Shown here: positions 6,531 through 14,510 of the stretch, piece by piece
Layout of the letters: every line of letters starts with the position of its first letter
Numbering within the stretch: the stretch's first letter is position 1
Assembly: GCA_022561355.1 (NCBI GenBank)
Contig: JADFRJ010000011.1
Span: forward strand, 1-19,886
From: Chloroflexota bacterium
GTDB lineage: Bacteria > Chloroflexota > Dehalococcoidia > DSTF01 > RBG-16-68-14
DNA length: 19,886 nt
Direction of reading: 5' to 3'
The notes under the pieces: model-generated
Databases searched by the model: none
Told to the model about the DNA's origin: nothing
The model's input: the letters and a program-made list of their open reading frames with translations, nothing else
Translations under genes and position numbers: made by a program

Positions 6531-7926
6531 ACTTGATCGAGAGTTCCTGGTGGGTAAAAAAGTGACCGTCCTCGGATTAGGTATCGAGGGAGTCGATTTG
6601 GTGCGCTACCTGGCTTCTCAGGGTGCTACCGTTACCGTCTCCGATTCGAAGTCCCCAGAAGCGCTCTCCTCACGAATTAACGAACTTGAAAACTTACCTG
6701 TCAGCTTCTCGCTGGGCGAGAATCGTGTGGAAGACGTGGCTGCGGCGGACATCCTCTTCGTGTCGCAGGGCGTGCCCCTGACGCTGCCGTCTGTTGAGGC
6801 GGCGCGTGAGCAAGGGGTGGAGATCAGCTCCATGACGAAGCTGTTCTTGAAGCTATGCCCTGGGCCGGTCATTGGCATCACAGGCAGCAGCGGAAAGACG
6901 ACGACGACGGCGCTGGTCGCGGCGATGTTCGAGATGGCGGAGCGCAAGCACGTCGTCGGCGGGAACATCGGTACGGGCCTGCTGGGCTTGCTCGACTGCA
7001 TCACGCCGGAGACGACAGCCATCCTGGAGCTGAGTCACAGCCAATTGGAGACGGCGGACAAGGGCCCGCACATCGCGTGCGTGCTGAACGTGACGCCTAA
7101 TCACTTGGACCGCTACTCCTGGGACGAGTACATGAACCTGAAGCTGCGCATCCTGCTCGATCAGTCGCGGGACGACATTGCCGTGCTGAACCTGGATGAC
7201 GAGGTGGCGTGCTCGTTCGCGACGGAGGCGTTAGGCAGCGTGGTGTGGTTCAGCGCGGCCGGCGTTCCGAACGGTGAGCGGTCGGCGTTCGTGCGGAACG
7301 ACGTCGTCGAGTGGCGGCAGGGAACCGTGGACACGACGATCGTCGCACTTGACGAGATCCCCCTGCGAGGCGCGCATAACGTCTACAACGTGCTGGCCGC
7401 GGTTGCCGTGGCCGGTGCGGCCGGCTTGCCTTCAGAAGCGATCGCGAAGGCGATCCGCGAGTTCAAGCCGGTCGAGCATCGCCTGGAGTTCGTCGCGAAG
7501 GTGGGCGACGCGAGCTTCTATAACGACACGATCGCGACGACGCCGGAGCGCACCTTGGCAGCGCTGAGTTCGTTCGAGGAACGCATCGTCCTGCTGGTCG
7601 GGGGTCGCGAAAAGCACCTGCCGCTGGAGGACTTCGCGGAGCAAACGGTGGCGCGTTGCTCGGCGATCGTCTGCTTCGGCGAGTCAGCGGCGCTGTTTGA
7701 AGAGGCGCTAGCGTCAGCGGCGGGCGAAGCCAAGTCGGACCTGTCGATCGAACGTGCAGAGACGCTCGCGGACGCTGTCGAGACCGCGAACGAGCTGGCG
7801 AAGCCTGGCGACGTCGTGCTGCTGTCGCCTGCGTGCGCGAGCTACGACGCGTACGACAACTTTGAGGAACGGGGAGAAGATTTCCGGCGGCTCGTACGGG
7901 AGCTAGCCGAAGCGGAGGCCACCTAG
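6526..7926 (+). CDS. murD: UDP-N-acetylmuramoylalanine--D-glutamate ligase MurD
   Basis: MurD adds D-glutamate to UDP-MurNAc-L-Ala with ATP. The 466-residue product has an N-terminal Rossmann-like domain (KKVTVLGLGIEGVDLV), an ATPase domain with GITGSSGKTTTT (K124), GNIGTGLL and NVTPNHLDRY, and a C-terminal domain with FYNDTIATTPERTLAAL, LLVGGREKHLP and LLSPACASYDAYDNFEERG. These last blocks distinguish MurD from MurC, E and F. The ATG at 6526 has no clear ribosome site, and a GTG at codon 9 is an alternative. The first 65 or so codons are visibly richer in AT and in codons such as TTA and AAA than the rest of the operon. Confidence 0.94.
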   Translation: MTLDREFLVGKKVTVLGLGIEGVDLVRYLASQGATVTVSDSKSPEALSSRINELENLPVSFSLGENRVEDVAAADILFVSQGVPLTLPSVEAAREQGVEISSMTKLFLKLCPGPVIGITGSSGKTTTTALVAAMFEMAERKHVVGGNIGTGLLGLLDCITPETTAILELSHSQLETADKGPHIACVLNVTPNHLDRYSWDEYMNLKLRILLDQSRDDIAVLNLDDEVACSFATEALGSVVWFSAAGVPNGERSAFVRNDVVEWRQGTVDTTIVALDEIPLRGAHNVYNVLAAVAVAGAAGLPSEAIAKAIREFKPVEHRLEFVAKVGDASFYNDTIATTPERTLAALSSFEERIVLLVGGREKHLPLEDFAEQTVARCSAIVCFGESAALFEEALASAAGEAKSDLSIERAETLADAVETANELAKPGDVVLLSPACASYDAYDNFEERGEDFRRLVRELAEAEAT

Positions 7927-7927
7927 C

Positions 7928-9115
7928 ATGGCTGTAGCGGATACAGGTGGGTTACGCGCGACACAGCCTGACTACCTGCTGCTCGGCCTGGTGCTCGGCT
8001 TGGTTGCCGTTGGCCTGCTGATCGTTTACAGCGCCAGCTTCGCGCTCGGGCTGCTTGCCTTCAATGACGCGAACTACTTCGTGATCAGGCAGGCGATCTG
8101 GGCCGTGATCGGGCTCGCGCTGCTGCTGGGACTGATGCGCGTCGACTATCGGTGGCTGCGGTCGATCAGCCCGCTGCTGATGCTGATCGCCATCGTTTCG
8201 CTGGTGGCGGTGCTGGTGCCTGGGCTCGGCGTTGAGCGGGGCGGAGCGCAACGCTGGATCGCCATAGGGCCGCTGCCGGCTGCGCAGCCGAGCGAGTTCG
8301 CGAAGCTGGCGTTGATCATCTACGTCGCGGCGTGGCTCTCGGCCAAAGATACGGTCGTACGCAGCTTCGCGCTGGGGTTCGCGCCGTTCGTGTTCACGGT
8401 CGGGATCGTAGCGGGGCTGATCTTGCTGGAGCCAGACACAGGCACGGCCGCTGTGCTGATTCTGACTACGGTGACGCTGTTCTTTATCGCTGGCGCATCC
8501 CTCTCGCATCTCGCGGCGCTCATGGGGATCGGGAGCGTCGCGGCGAGTTTTCTGATCTTGACCTCGGGCTACCGGCTAGATCGAGTCTTGGCGTTCTTGA
8601 ACCCGGAGGATGATCCCGGCGGGATCGGCTTCCACACGCTCCAACTCCTGATCGGGCTGGGGAGTGGAGGCATCGAGGGGCTTGGGCTGGGAGCGAGCCG
8701 CCAGAAATTCTTCTACATACCCGGTTCGCATACGGACGGCGTCTTTGCCGTCGTCGGCGAGGAGATGGGCTTCATCGGCGCGATGGGCATCATCATCCTG
8801 TTCGCTGTGTTGGTGTATCGGGGCTTCCGTATCGTGCTGCGCGCGCAGGACGACTTCGGCTACCTGCTGGCGGCCGGCGTTGTCAGCTGGATCGCCTTCC
8901 AGGCGCTGATCAACGTGGGCGGCATCACGCGAGCGATTCCTATGACGGGCATCCCGATGCCATTCTTGAGTTACGGCGGCTCCGCGCTGGCGTCGCTGTT
9001 GGCTGGGATTGGCATCTTATTGAGCGTTTCGAGACGCGCGACGGGCCCGCCCAAGACGGGGCCTGGCCAAGGTAGGTCCGGCCGCGCCGTCATAGAACAA
9101 GAAGGAGCGAGGTGA
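7928..9115 (+). CDS. ftsW: FtsW, SEDS-family septal peptidoglycan polymerase
   Basis: FtsW polymerises lipid II into glycan strands at the septum, paired with the FtsI-type protein upstream. The 395-residue product has about ten membrane segments. SEDS motifs are GGAQRWIAIGPLPAAQPSEFAKL, PDTGTAAV, the large extracytoplasmic loop motif YIPGSHTDGVFAVVGEEMGF (with D270 at the position of the essential Asp), and PMTGIPMPFLSYGGSA near the C-terminus. The tail is basic and glycine-rich. FtsW rather than RodA is inferred from the dcw position. The start is one base after the murD stop, and the gene overlaps murG by 4 nt. Confidence 0.94.
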   Translation: MAVADTGGLRATQPDYLLLGLVLGLVAVGLLIVYSASFALGLLAFNDANYFVIRQAIWAVIGLALLLGLMRVDYRWLRSISPLLMLIAIVSLVAVLVPGLGVERGGAQRWIAIGPLPAAQPSEFAKLALIIYVAAWLSAKDTVVRSFALGFAPFVFTVGIVAGLILLEPDTGTAAVLILTTVTLFFIAGASLSHLAALMGIGSVAASFLILTSGYRLDRVLAFLNPEDDPGGIGFHTLQLLIGLGSGGIEGLGLGASRQKFFYIPGSHTDGVFAVVGEEMGFIGAMGIIILFAVLVYRGFRIVLRAQDDFGYLLAAGVVSWIAFQALINVGGITRAIPMTGIPMPFLSYGGSALASLLAGIGILLSVSRRATGPPKTGPGQGRSGRAVIEQEGAR

Positions 9116-10218
9116 AGGTGATCCTCGCAGGCGGTGGCACAGGCGGTCACATCTACCCCGCGCTCGCGGTGGGAGAGTCACTCCGCCGGCAGGGGCCTGC
9201 TGACCTGGAGCTGCTCTACATCGGCGTGAGCGGGCGGATGGACGACCGTATCGTCGGTCGTTCGGGCCTCCCGTTCGAGGCGGTCGCCGCGGGGCCGTTG
9301 CGGGTGCGCTCGCCGCTGGCGATAACGCGCGGTCTGTGGCAGCTCTTCGTGGGCACGTTGCAGGCGTGGCGTCTGCTTGGCCGTTTCCGCCCCGACGCCG
9401 TCTTCGCGACGGGCGGCTACGCCAGCGTGCCAGTCGGCATCGCGTCCCGGTCGCGCGGGCGGTCGCTCCTGCTGTACCTGCCAGATGTGAACCCAGGTTG
9501 GGCGGTGCGGCTGCTGTCACGATTAGCGACGCGGATCGTGACGACGACGGAGCGCTCGCTGAGCGAGCTTCCTGCCGGCAAGTCGAGCGTGGTTGGCTAC
9601 CCAGTGCGATCCGAGTTCTGGTCCGGGGACCGCGCAGGGGCGCGTGGGCGCTTGGGACTGCCGCCGGACGAGAAGGTGCTGCTGGTGGGAGGCGCGAGCC
9701 AAGGCGCGCACAGGATCAACGATGCCGTGCGCGACCAGTTGGAGGGGTTGCTGGACCTCTGCCACGTGCTGCACCTGACGGGCGCTTCCGACGAAGCGGA
9801 ACTACAAGCGAAACGCGCATCGCTGCCGGAGGACAAGCAGCGGCGTTACCACGTTGCGGGCTACCTGGATGAGATGGCGGACGCGATGCTGGCCGCCGAC
9901 CTAGCGGTGCTGCGCTCGGGTGCTTCGGTGTTGGGCGAGCTGCCGGCGGCGGGGCTGGCCTCGGTGCTCGTACCGGGCGTCTACGAAGGCGGCTACAACC
10001 AGCGGGCAAACGCGCGCTACATGGAGGAGCAGGGGGCGGCGGTTGTGCTCGAGAACGACGAGCTGGGGCGGCTGACCGGCGTGGTGCGCGACCTGCTGGA
10101 TGATGACGCGAAGCGACAGCGGATGGCCGAAGCGGCCCGCAAGCTGGCGCGACCGGAGGCCGCCGACCAGATCGCGGCGATGCTGCTCGACCCATCGCTG
10201 CAAGGAGTCGCGGCGTGA
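9112..10218 (+). CDS. murG: UDP-GlcNAc--lipid I N-acetylglucosaminyltransferase MurG
   Basis: MurG adds GlcNAc to lipid I, giving lipid II, on the inner face of the membrane. The 368-residue product has two GT-B Rossmann domains. It starts MKVILAGGGTGGHIYPALA (residues 7-13 form the glycine loop), followed by ATGGYASVPVG, the second glycine loop VGGASQGAHRIND and the donor-site segment GASVLGELPAAGLASVLVP. The usual HEQNxxPG segment reads YLPDVNPGWAVRLL here. The GTG start at 9112 overlaps the ftsW stop (GTGA) and has AAGGAG at 9102-9107. The next gene also starts within its stop codon. Confidence 0.94.
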   Translation: MKVILAGGGTGGHIYPALAVGESLRRQGPADLELLYIGVSGRMDDRIVGRSGLPFEAVAAGPLRVRSPLAITRGLWQLFVGTLQAWRLLGRFRPDAVFATGGYASVPVGIASRSRGRSLLLYLPDVNPGWAVRLLSRLATRIVTTTERSLSELPAGKSSVVGYPVRSEFWSGDRAGARGRLGLPPDEKVLLVGGASQGAHRINDAVRDQLEGLLDLCHVLHLTGASDEAELQAKRASLPEDKQRRYHVAGYLDEMADAMLAADLAVLRSGASVLGELPAAGLASVLVPGVYEGGYNQRANARYMEEQGAAVVLENDELGRLTGVVRDLLDDDAKRQRMAEAARKLARPEAADQIAAMLLDPSLQGVAA

Positions 10219-12539
10219 ATGAGATACCGCACCGCGTGCACCTCGTGGGCCTTGCGGGCGTTCACTTGTCGGGCATCGCCCGCCTGCTCGCCGCCTGGGG
10301 CCATGAGGTGAGCGGCTCCGACATGCGCCTCTCAGCGGTCACGGACGCGCTGGCCGCGCTGGGCGTCACGGTGCATGAGGGGCACAAGGCAGAGCATGTC
10401 GGCGACGCTGAGCTAGTGGTGACGACGTCCGCTGCCAAGGACGACAACCCAGAGCTGGTGGAGGCGCGCAGGCGGGGCATCCCGGTCCAGAAGCGAGCTG
10501 AGTTCATCGCAACGCTAATGGAGGGCCGTACGTCTGTCTGTGTTGCCGGCACGCATGGCAAGACGACGACGAGCGGCTTGATCGCCTCGATGCTGGTGCG
10601 CGCCGAGCGCTCGCCCACCTACCTGGTGGGTGGTGAGGTGCGCGACCTGGGGACGAACGCGGAGGCCGGCAACGGCGACGAGATCATCGTCGAGGCGGAT
10701 GAGTACGACCGCGCTTTCCTGGAGTACGAGCCGGACATCGCGGTGGTGACGAACGTGGAGCCCGATCACCTAGACATCTATGGCACGATCGAAGAGCTGG
10801 AGAAGGCATTCGCGCAGTTCATGGCGCAGGTGAAGCAGGATGGGAAGCTGATCGTGTGCCTGGACAGCCCCAGGCTGCGGAAGCTGATCGATTCGGGCAA
10901 CTTCGGCGCTGCGATCGAGACGTACTCGCTGGAGCAGCCCGCTACATGGACGGCGCACGACATCGAGCTGCTGGCTGGCGGACGCCAAGCGTTCGATGTT
11001 CGCCACGAGGGCGAGGCAGTAGGGCGCTTCGAAATCGCGCTGCCTATTAGACACAACGTGGCGAACGCGCTGGCCGGCATCGCCGCGGGCCATGCGGTCG
11101 GGCTGACGTTCGATGAGATTCGGGAAGCGCTCGGGGCGTATGGGGGCGCGCGCCGGCGGTTCGAATCGGTCGGCGAAGCTGGCGGCGTGACCGTGATGGA
11201 CGACTACGCCCATCACCCAACGGAGGTCGCGGACACGATTCAAGCCGCGCGCGAGACGTTCCCCGGCAGGCGGATCCTCGCCTGCTTCCAGCCACACACC
11301 TACAGCCGCAGCGAATACTTGCTGGAGGGATTCAGGACATGCTTCCGAGGGCTCGATGAGTTGCTGGTGCTTTCGACCTATGCGGCGCGGGAGCCGGAGT
11401 CGGCGGGCATGGACGCGGAGACGCTTGTTCAGGAGATAGAGGCGCCGAAGGCGCGCTTCGTCGCTTCGTTCGAGGAGGCGGCCGCCGCCGCGATAGAGCT
11501 GCTGCGGCCCGGCGACGTCTTCTTCACGATCGGCGCCGGCGACGTCGACGAGCTTGGACCGCTGGTCGTCGACCGGCTGCAACAGGCACGGGGAGCGAAC
11601 GGCAGCGCGGATTACGCCGAACTCGCAGCGGCGCTGGCCGAGATCACCGAGGTGCGCGAGCACGAACCGCTCTCACGCCACACAACGTTCGGCATCGGCG
11701 GGCCGGCGGACGTCTACGTCGTCGCGAAGAACTCAGACGACCTGGCGGACATCGTGATCGCCTGCCGCGAGCACGATGCGCCGGTCTTCGTCCTGGGCTC
11801 CGGCAGCAACATCATCGTCAGCGACGCGGGCATCCGCGGCGTGGTGATCGAGAACCGCGCGCGGGCCGTGAGCGGCCCAGAGCCCGACGGCAAGGGTGGG
11901 TTCCGCTTCAAGGCGGAGTCCGGCGCCAGCTTCGCGTCGGTGGCGCGCGGGTTTGCGAGGCAGGGCTTCGCGGGCCTGGAGTGGGCCTCCGGCATACCGG
12001 GCACCTTGGGCGGCGCCGTGGTCTACAACGCGGGTGCGTATGGCGGCTGCCTGGCCGATGTGCTGGAGTCGATCCGGATTGTGAACGGGACGGGGACCGC
12101 GAGAGACGTGCAGGCCGAAGACTTGGACCTCGTCTATCGCGGCAGCGCGTTTACCAAGGGCCAGTACGACAACCGCGTGGTACTGGAGGCAGAGTTCACG
12201 CTCTGGCGAGGCGATGAGGCCGAGTTGATGGAGCGTGTGCGCGATCTGGACCGGCGCAGGCTGGCCGCGCAGCCGCGCGGGCGCAACGCCGGTTCGATCT
12301 TCAAGAACACGCCCGAGCACCCGGCGTGGCGCATGATCGACCAGGTTGGGCTGCGCGGGCATCGCATCGGCGACGCGCAGATCTCGGAGCAGCACTGCAA
12401 TTTCTTCATTAACGCAGGCAGCGCGACGGCGACCGACATGAAGGCGCTGATCGACCTCGCGCGCGACCGCGTGCGCGAACAGTTCGGCGTCGAGCTTGAG
12501 CTTGAGGTCGGTCTGGTCGGGGAGGGCTTCGATGGCTGA
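10215..12539 (+). CDS. murC/murB: MurC-MurB fusion: UDP-MurNAc--L-alanine ligase plus UDP-N-acetylenolpyruvoylglucosamine reductase
   Basis: This one 774-residue frame carries two successive enzymes of the pathway. Residues 1 to about 460 are MurC, which adds L-Ala to UDP-MurNAc: GTHGKTTT at 112-119, EADEYDRAFL, NVEPDHLDIYG, and MDDYAHHPTE at 328-337. After a short linker, residues from about 465 are MurB, the FAD- and NADPH-dependent reductase: TFGIGGPAD (491-499), LGSGSNIIVSD, ASGIPGTLGGAVVYNAGAYGG, YRGS (641-644) and AGSIFKN with the proton-donor S694. MurB makes the substrate of MurC, so the fusion joins adjacent steps in reverse domain order. The GTG at 10215 has AAGGAG 7 nt upstream. 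There is no stop, frameshift or internal ribosome site at the junction. Confidence 0.95.
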   Translation: MNEIPHRVHLVGLAGVHLSGIARLLAAWGHEVSGSDMRLSAVTDALAALGVTVHEGHKAEHVGDAELVVTTSAAKDDNPELVEARRRGIPVQKRAEFIATLMEGRTSVCVAGTHGKTTTSGLIASMLVRAERSPTYLVGGEVRDLGTNAEAGNGDEIIVEADEYDRAFLEYEPDIAVVTNVEPDHLDIYGTIEELEKAFAQFMAQVKQDGKLIVCLDSPRLRKLIDSGNFGAAIETYSLEQPATWTAHDIELLAGGRQAFDVRHEGEAVGRFEIALPIRHNVANALAGIAAGHAVGLTFDEIREALGAYGGARRRFESVGEAGGVTVMDDYAHHPTEVADTIQAARETFPGRRILACFQPHTYSRSEYLLEGFRTCFRGLDELLVLSTYAAREPESAGMDAETLVQEIEAPKARFVASFEEAAAAAIELLRPGDVFFTIGAGDVDELGPLVVDRLQQARGANGSADYAELAAALAEITEVREHEPLSRHTTFGIGGPADVYVVAKNSDDLADIVIACREHDAPVFVLGSGSNIIVSDAGIRGVVIENRARAVSGPEPDGKGGFRFKAESGASFASVARGFARQGFAGLEWASGIPGTLGGAVVYNAGAYGGCLADVLESIRIVNGTGTARDVQAEDLDLVYRGSAFTKGQYDNRVVLEAEFTLWRGDEAELMERVRDLDRRRLAAQPRGRNAGSIFKNTPEHPAWRMIDQVGLRGHRIGDAQISEQHCNFFINAGSATATDMKALIDLARDRVREQFGVELELEVGLVGEGFDG

Positions 12540-13593
12540 TCGGACCCGGCTCGGCGTGATCTTCGGCGGCCAGTCGCTGGAGCACGAAGTGTCGGTCGTC
12601 TCGGCTCAGTATGTGACGGAGGCCGCGAGCGACCGCTTTGAGATCGTGCCGATCGGCGTGACGAAGGAAGGCGCGTGGCTGACGCCCGAGGAGACGCGGC
12701 GGCAGCTCGATCGAGACGACGAGAAGTTCCACAAGACGCTGGAGCTGGAGGGCGAACGGGGTATTCTCGCCCGGCCCGACGTGCTCGCTTCGCTCGGAGA
12801 GATCGACGTGGCGTTCCCGCTGATCCACGGCACGTTTGGCGAGGACGGAACGCTGCAGGGCCTCCTGGAGCTGGCCGGTGTGGCCTACGTCGGCGCGGGC
12901 GTGGCCGCCAGCGCGATCGGGATGGACAAGGCGCTGATGAAGCGCATCTTCGGCCAGGCCGGTCTGGACGTCGCGGACCACGTCGTCGTGCGTTCGAGCC
13001 AGTACGGCGACAAAGACGAGATTGCGGAGGCCGTCGAGACCTCGGTCGGCTATCCGGCGTTCGTGAAACCGGCCAACGGCGGCAGCAGTGTCGGCATCAG
13101 CAAGGTGCGGTCGCGAGAGGATTTGGGCCGGGCGCTCTGTGTCGCGTTCCGCTACGACCGCAAGGTGCTTATCGAGGAAGCGATCGAAGGTCGCGAGGTC
13201 GAGTGCGCCGTGTTGGGCAACGATGATCCGGAAGCCTCGCCGCTCGGCGAGATCAGCTACACGCGCGAGTTCTACGACTACGAAGCGAAGTACCTAGACG
13301 ACAGTACGAAGCTCATCGTGCCGGCAGACGTGCCAGAGGAGACGGCCCGCCGCATTCAGGAGCTAGCCGTGCAGGGCTACCGGTCGATCGATTGTGCGGG
13401 CATGGGACGGATGGACTTCTTCCTGACCGAGGATGACAGGATCATCATCGACGAGATCAACACGCTGCCAGGCTTCACGCCGGCGAGCATGTACCCGCTG
13501 CTTTGGCAGCAGGCAGGCCTCAGCTACGCGGACCTGATCGGCAGGTTGGTTGAGCTGGCGCAGGAACGTCACAAGGAGCGAGCTCGTGGCTAG
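12532..13593 (+). CDS. ddl: D-alanine--D-alanine ligase Ddl
   Basis: Ddl is an ATP-grasp enzyme that makes the D-Ala-D-Ala dipeptide used by MurF. The 353-residue product shows GVIFGGQSLEHEVS (8-21), PLIHGTFGEDGTLQG, GMDKALMK, FVKPANGGSSVGISKV, the active-site loop FYDYEAKY (247-254) and the metal-binding DEINTLPGF (307-315). A Tyr in the loop fits D-Ala-D-Ala rather than D-Ala-D-Lac specificity, though I infer this by family rule only. The frame is open upstream to 12496, but the ATG at 12532, with GGAGGG 5 nt before it, gives the normal N-terminus. It overlaps murC/murB by 8 nt and ftsQ by 8 nt. Confidence 0.94.
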   Translation: MADRTRLGVIFGGQSLEHEVSVVSAQYVTEAASDRFEIVPIGVTKEGAWLTPEETRRQLDRDDEKFHKTLELEGERGILARPDVLASLGEIDVAFPLIHGTFGEDGTLQGLLELAGVAYVGAGVAASAIGMDKALMKRIFGQAGLDVADHVVVRSSQYGDKDEIAEAVETSVGYPAFVKPANGGSSVGISKVRSREDLGRALCVAFRYDRKVLIEEAIEGREVECAVLGNDDPEASPLGEISYTREFYDYEAKYLDDSTKLIVPADVPEETARRIQELAVQGYRSIDCAGMGRMDFFLTEDDRIIIDEINTLPGFTPASMYPLLWQQAGLSYADLIGRLVELAQERHKERARG

Positions 13594-14413
13594 ACGGCGA
13601 GCCGCAGAGGCCGGCGCGAACGGGCCGTCCGCGCGTGCGAAGCGCACCGCGGGGCGGACGCAGCGGCGGATGCCAAAGGTCAGCCCGCCACGGCTGCCCG
13701 AAAACTGGCGGCGCTTCGCGCTACCGGCCGCGATTGTAGCGGCGCTGGCCGTCGGAGGCTGGTGGCTCTACAGCTCGCCGCTGCTCTCGATCCAGGACGT
13801 GCAGATCGAGGGCAACGTGGTGGTGTCGGGTGAGCAGGCGCGCGCCGTCGCGGACCTGAATGGCCAGAGCATTTTCCAGCCTGAGCTCGACGAGGCGCGC
13901 GAACGTCTGCTGCTCTTACCGATCGTGAAGGACGTGCAGATAGAACGCGATTGGCCCAACGGCGTGAAGATCACGCTCACCGAACGCACGGTCTGGGGCC
14001 TCTGGCAGTTGGGCGCCGCCCGCTACGTGATCGATGACGAGGGTGTGGTGCTGGACCTGGCGGCGCCGGCCGGCGCGCCGCTGATCGTGCAGCGTGACGC
14101 CTCCATCGCGACGCTGGCCGTGGGCGACCGCGTCGACGCGGGCGCGATGGCCGTCGCGACGCAGCTCGTCGCGACGGCGGGCCAGACGCTGGGCCGCTCT
14201 GTGCGCTCGCTCGAGTTTTCGCAGGCGGAAGGCCTGACGGCCTTCTTGGAGAGCACGATCGGCGGGCCAGACCTGCGCGTGGTCTTCGGCGATGGCCAGG
14301 GGTACGACTTCAAGCTGGCCTCGCTGTTCCAGGTCCTGAAGCTGGCGGAGGAAGAGGGGCGCACGTTGAGCCGCGTCGATCTGAGATTTGGCGAACGGGT
14401 GGCGGTGCAATGA
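13586..14413 (+). CDS. ftsQ: FtsQ/DivIB cell division protein
   Basis: FtsQ is a bitopic divisome protein that holds FtsL/FtsB and links early to late division proteins. The 275-residue product has a basic cytoplasmic tail (about 1-43, many Arg), one membrane segment (about 44-62), then a POTRA domain (about 67-136) beginning SIQDVQIEGNVVVSGEQ and ending PNGVKITLTERTVWGLW. A beta domain follows to the C-terminus, with DLRFGERVAVQ at the end. The GTG at 13586 is preferred over the upstream in-frame ATG at 13550, because AAGGAG (13573-13578) lies 7 nt before it and the longer form would reach well into ddl. Confidence 0.9.
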   Translation: MARRRAAEAGANGPSARAKRTAGRTQRRMPKVSPPRLPENWRRFALPAAIVAALAVGGWWLYSSPLLSIQDVQIEGNVVVSGEQARAVADLNGQSIFQPELDEARERLLLLPIVKDVQIERDWPNGVKITLTERTVWGLWQLGAARYVIDDEGVVLDLAAPAGAPLIVQRDASIATLAVGDRVDAGAMAVATQLVATAGQTLGRSVRSLEFSQAEGLTAFLESTIGGPDLRVVFGDGQGYDFKLASLFQVLKLAEEEGRTLSRVDLRFGERVAVQ

Positions 14414-14510
14414 GATTGCGCGATGCAATGATTTTGAAAACTATGGGAGAGAGTGGAAGGGGCCCCGCATCCCAGCGAGGGATCGCGAGGCAGGGAAAGG
14501 AGGCCCGGCC
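14414..14510 (+). other. ftsQ-ftsA spacer, locally AT-rich, possible promoter region
   Basis: These 97 nt form the largest gap inside the operon. The first third is AT-rich and contains TTGCGC (14416-14421) and TATGGG (14442-14447), spaced 20 bp, too far for a good promoter. The strong ribosome site AAAGGAGG (14496-14503) lies 7 nt before the ftsA ATG. A separate promoter for ftsA-ftsZ is plausible by analogy but not demonstrated here. Confidence 0.25.

Noticed and set aside
10770..11663. 297-codon open frame on the minus strand
   Set aside because: It is antisense to the MurC half of the fusion. The composition is Arg/Leu-rich and no motif or ribosome site supports it.
14388..14510. Longer ftsA start at 14388
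   Set aside because: It would overlap the end of ftsQ and add a non-conserved tail, whereas AAAGGAGG precedes the ATG at 14511 and the family N-terminus starts there.
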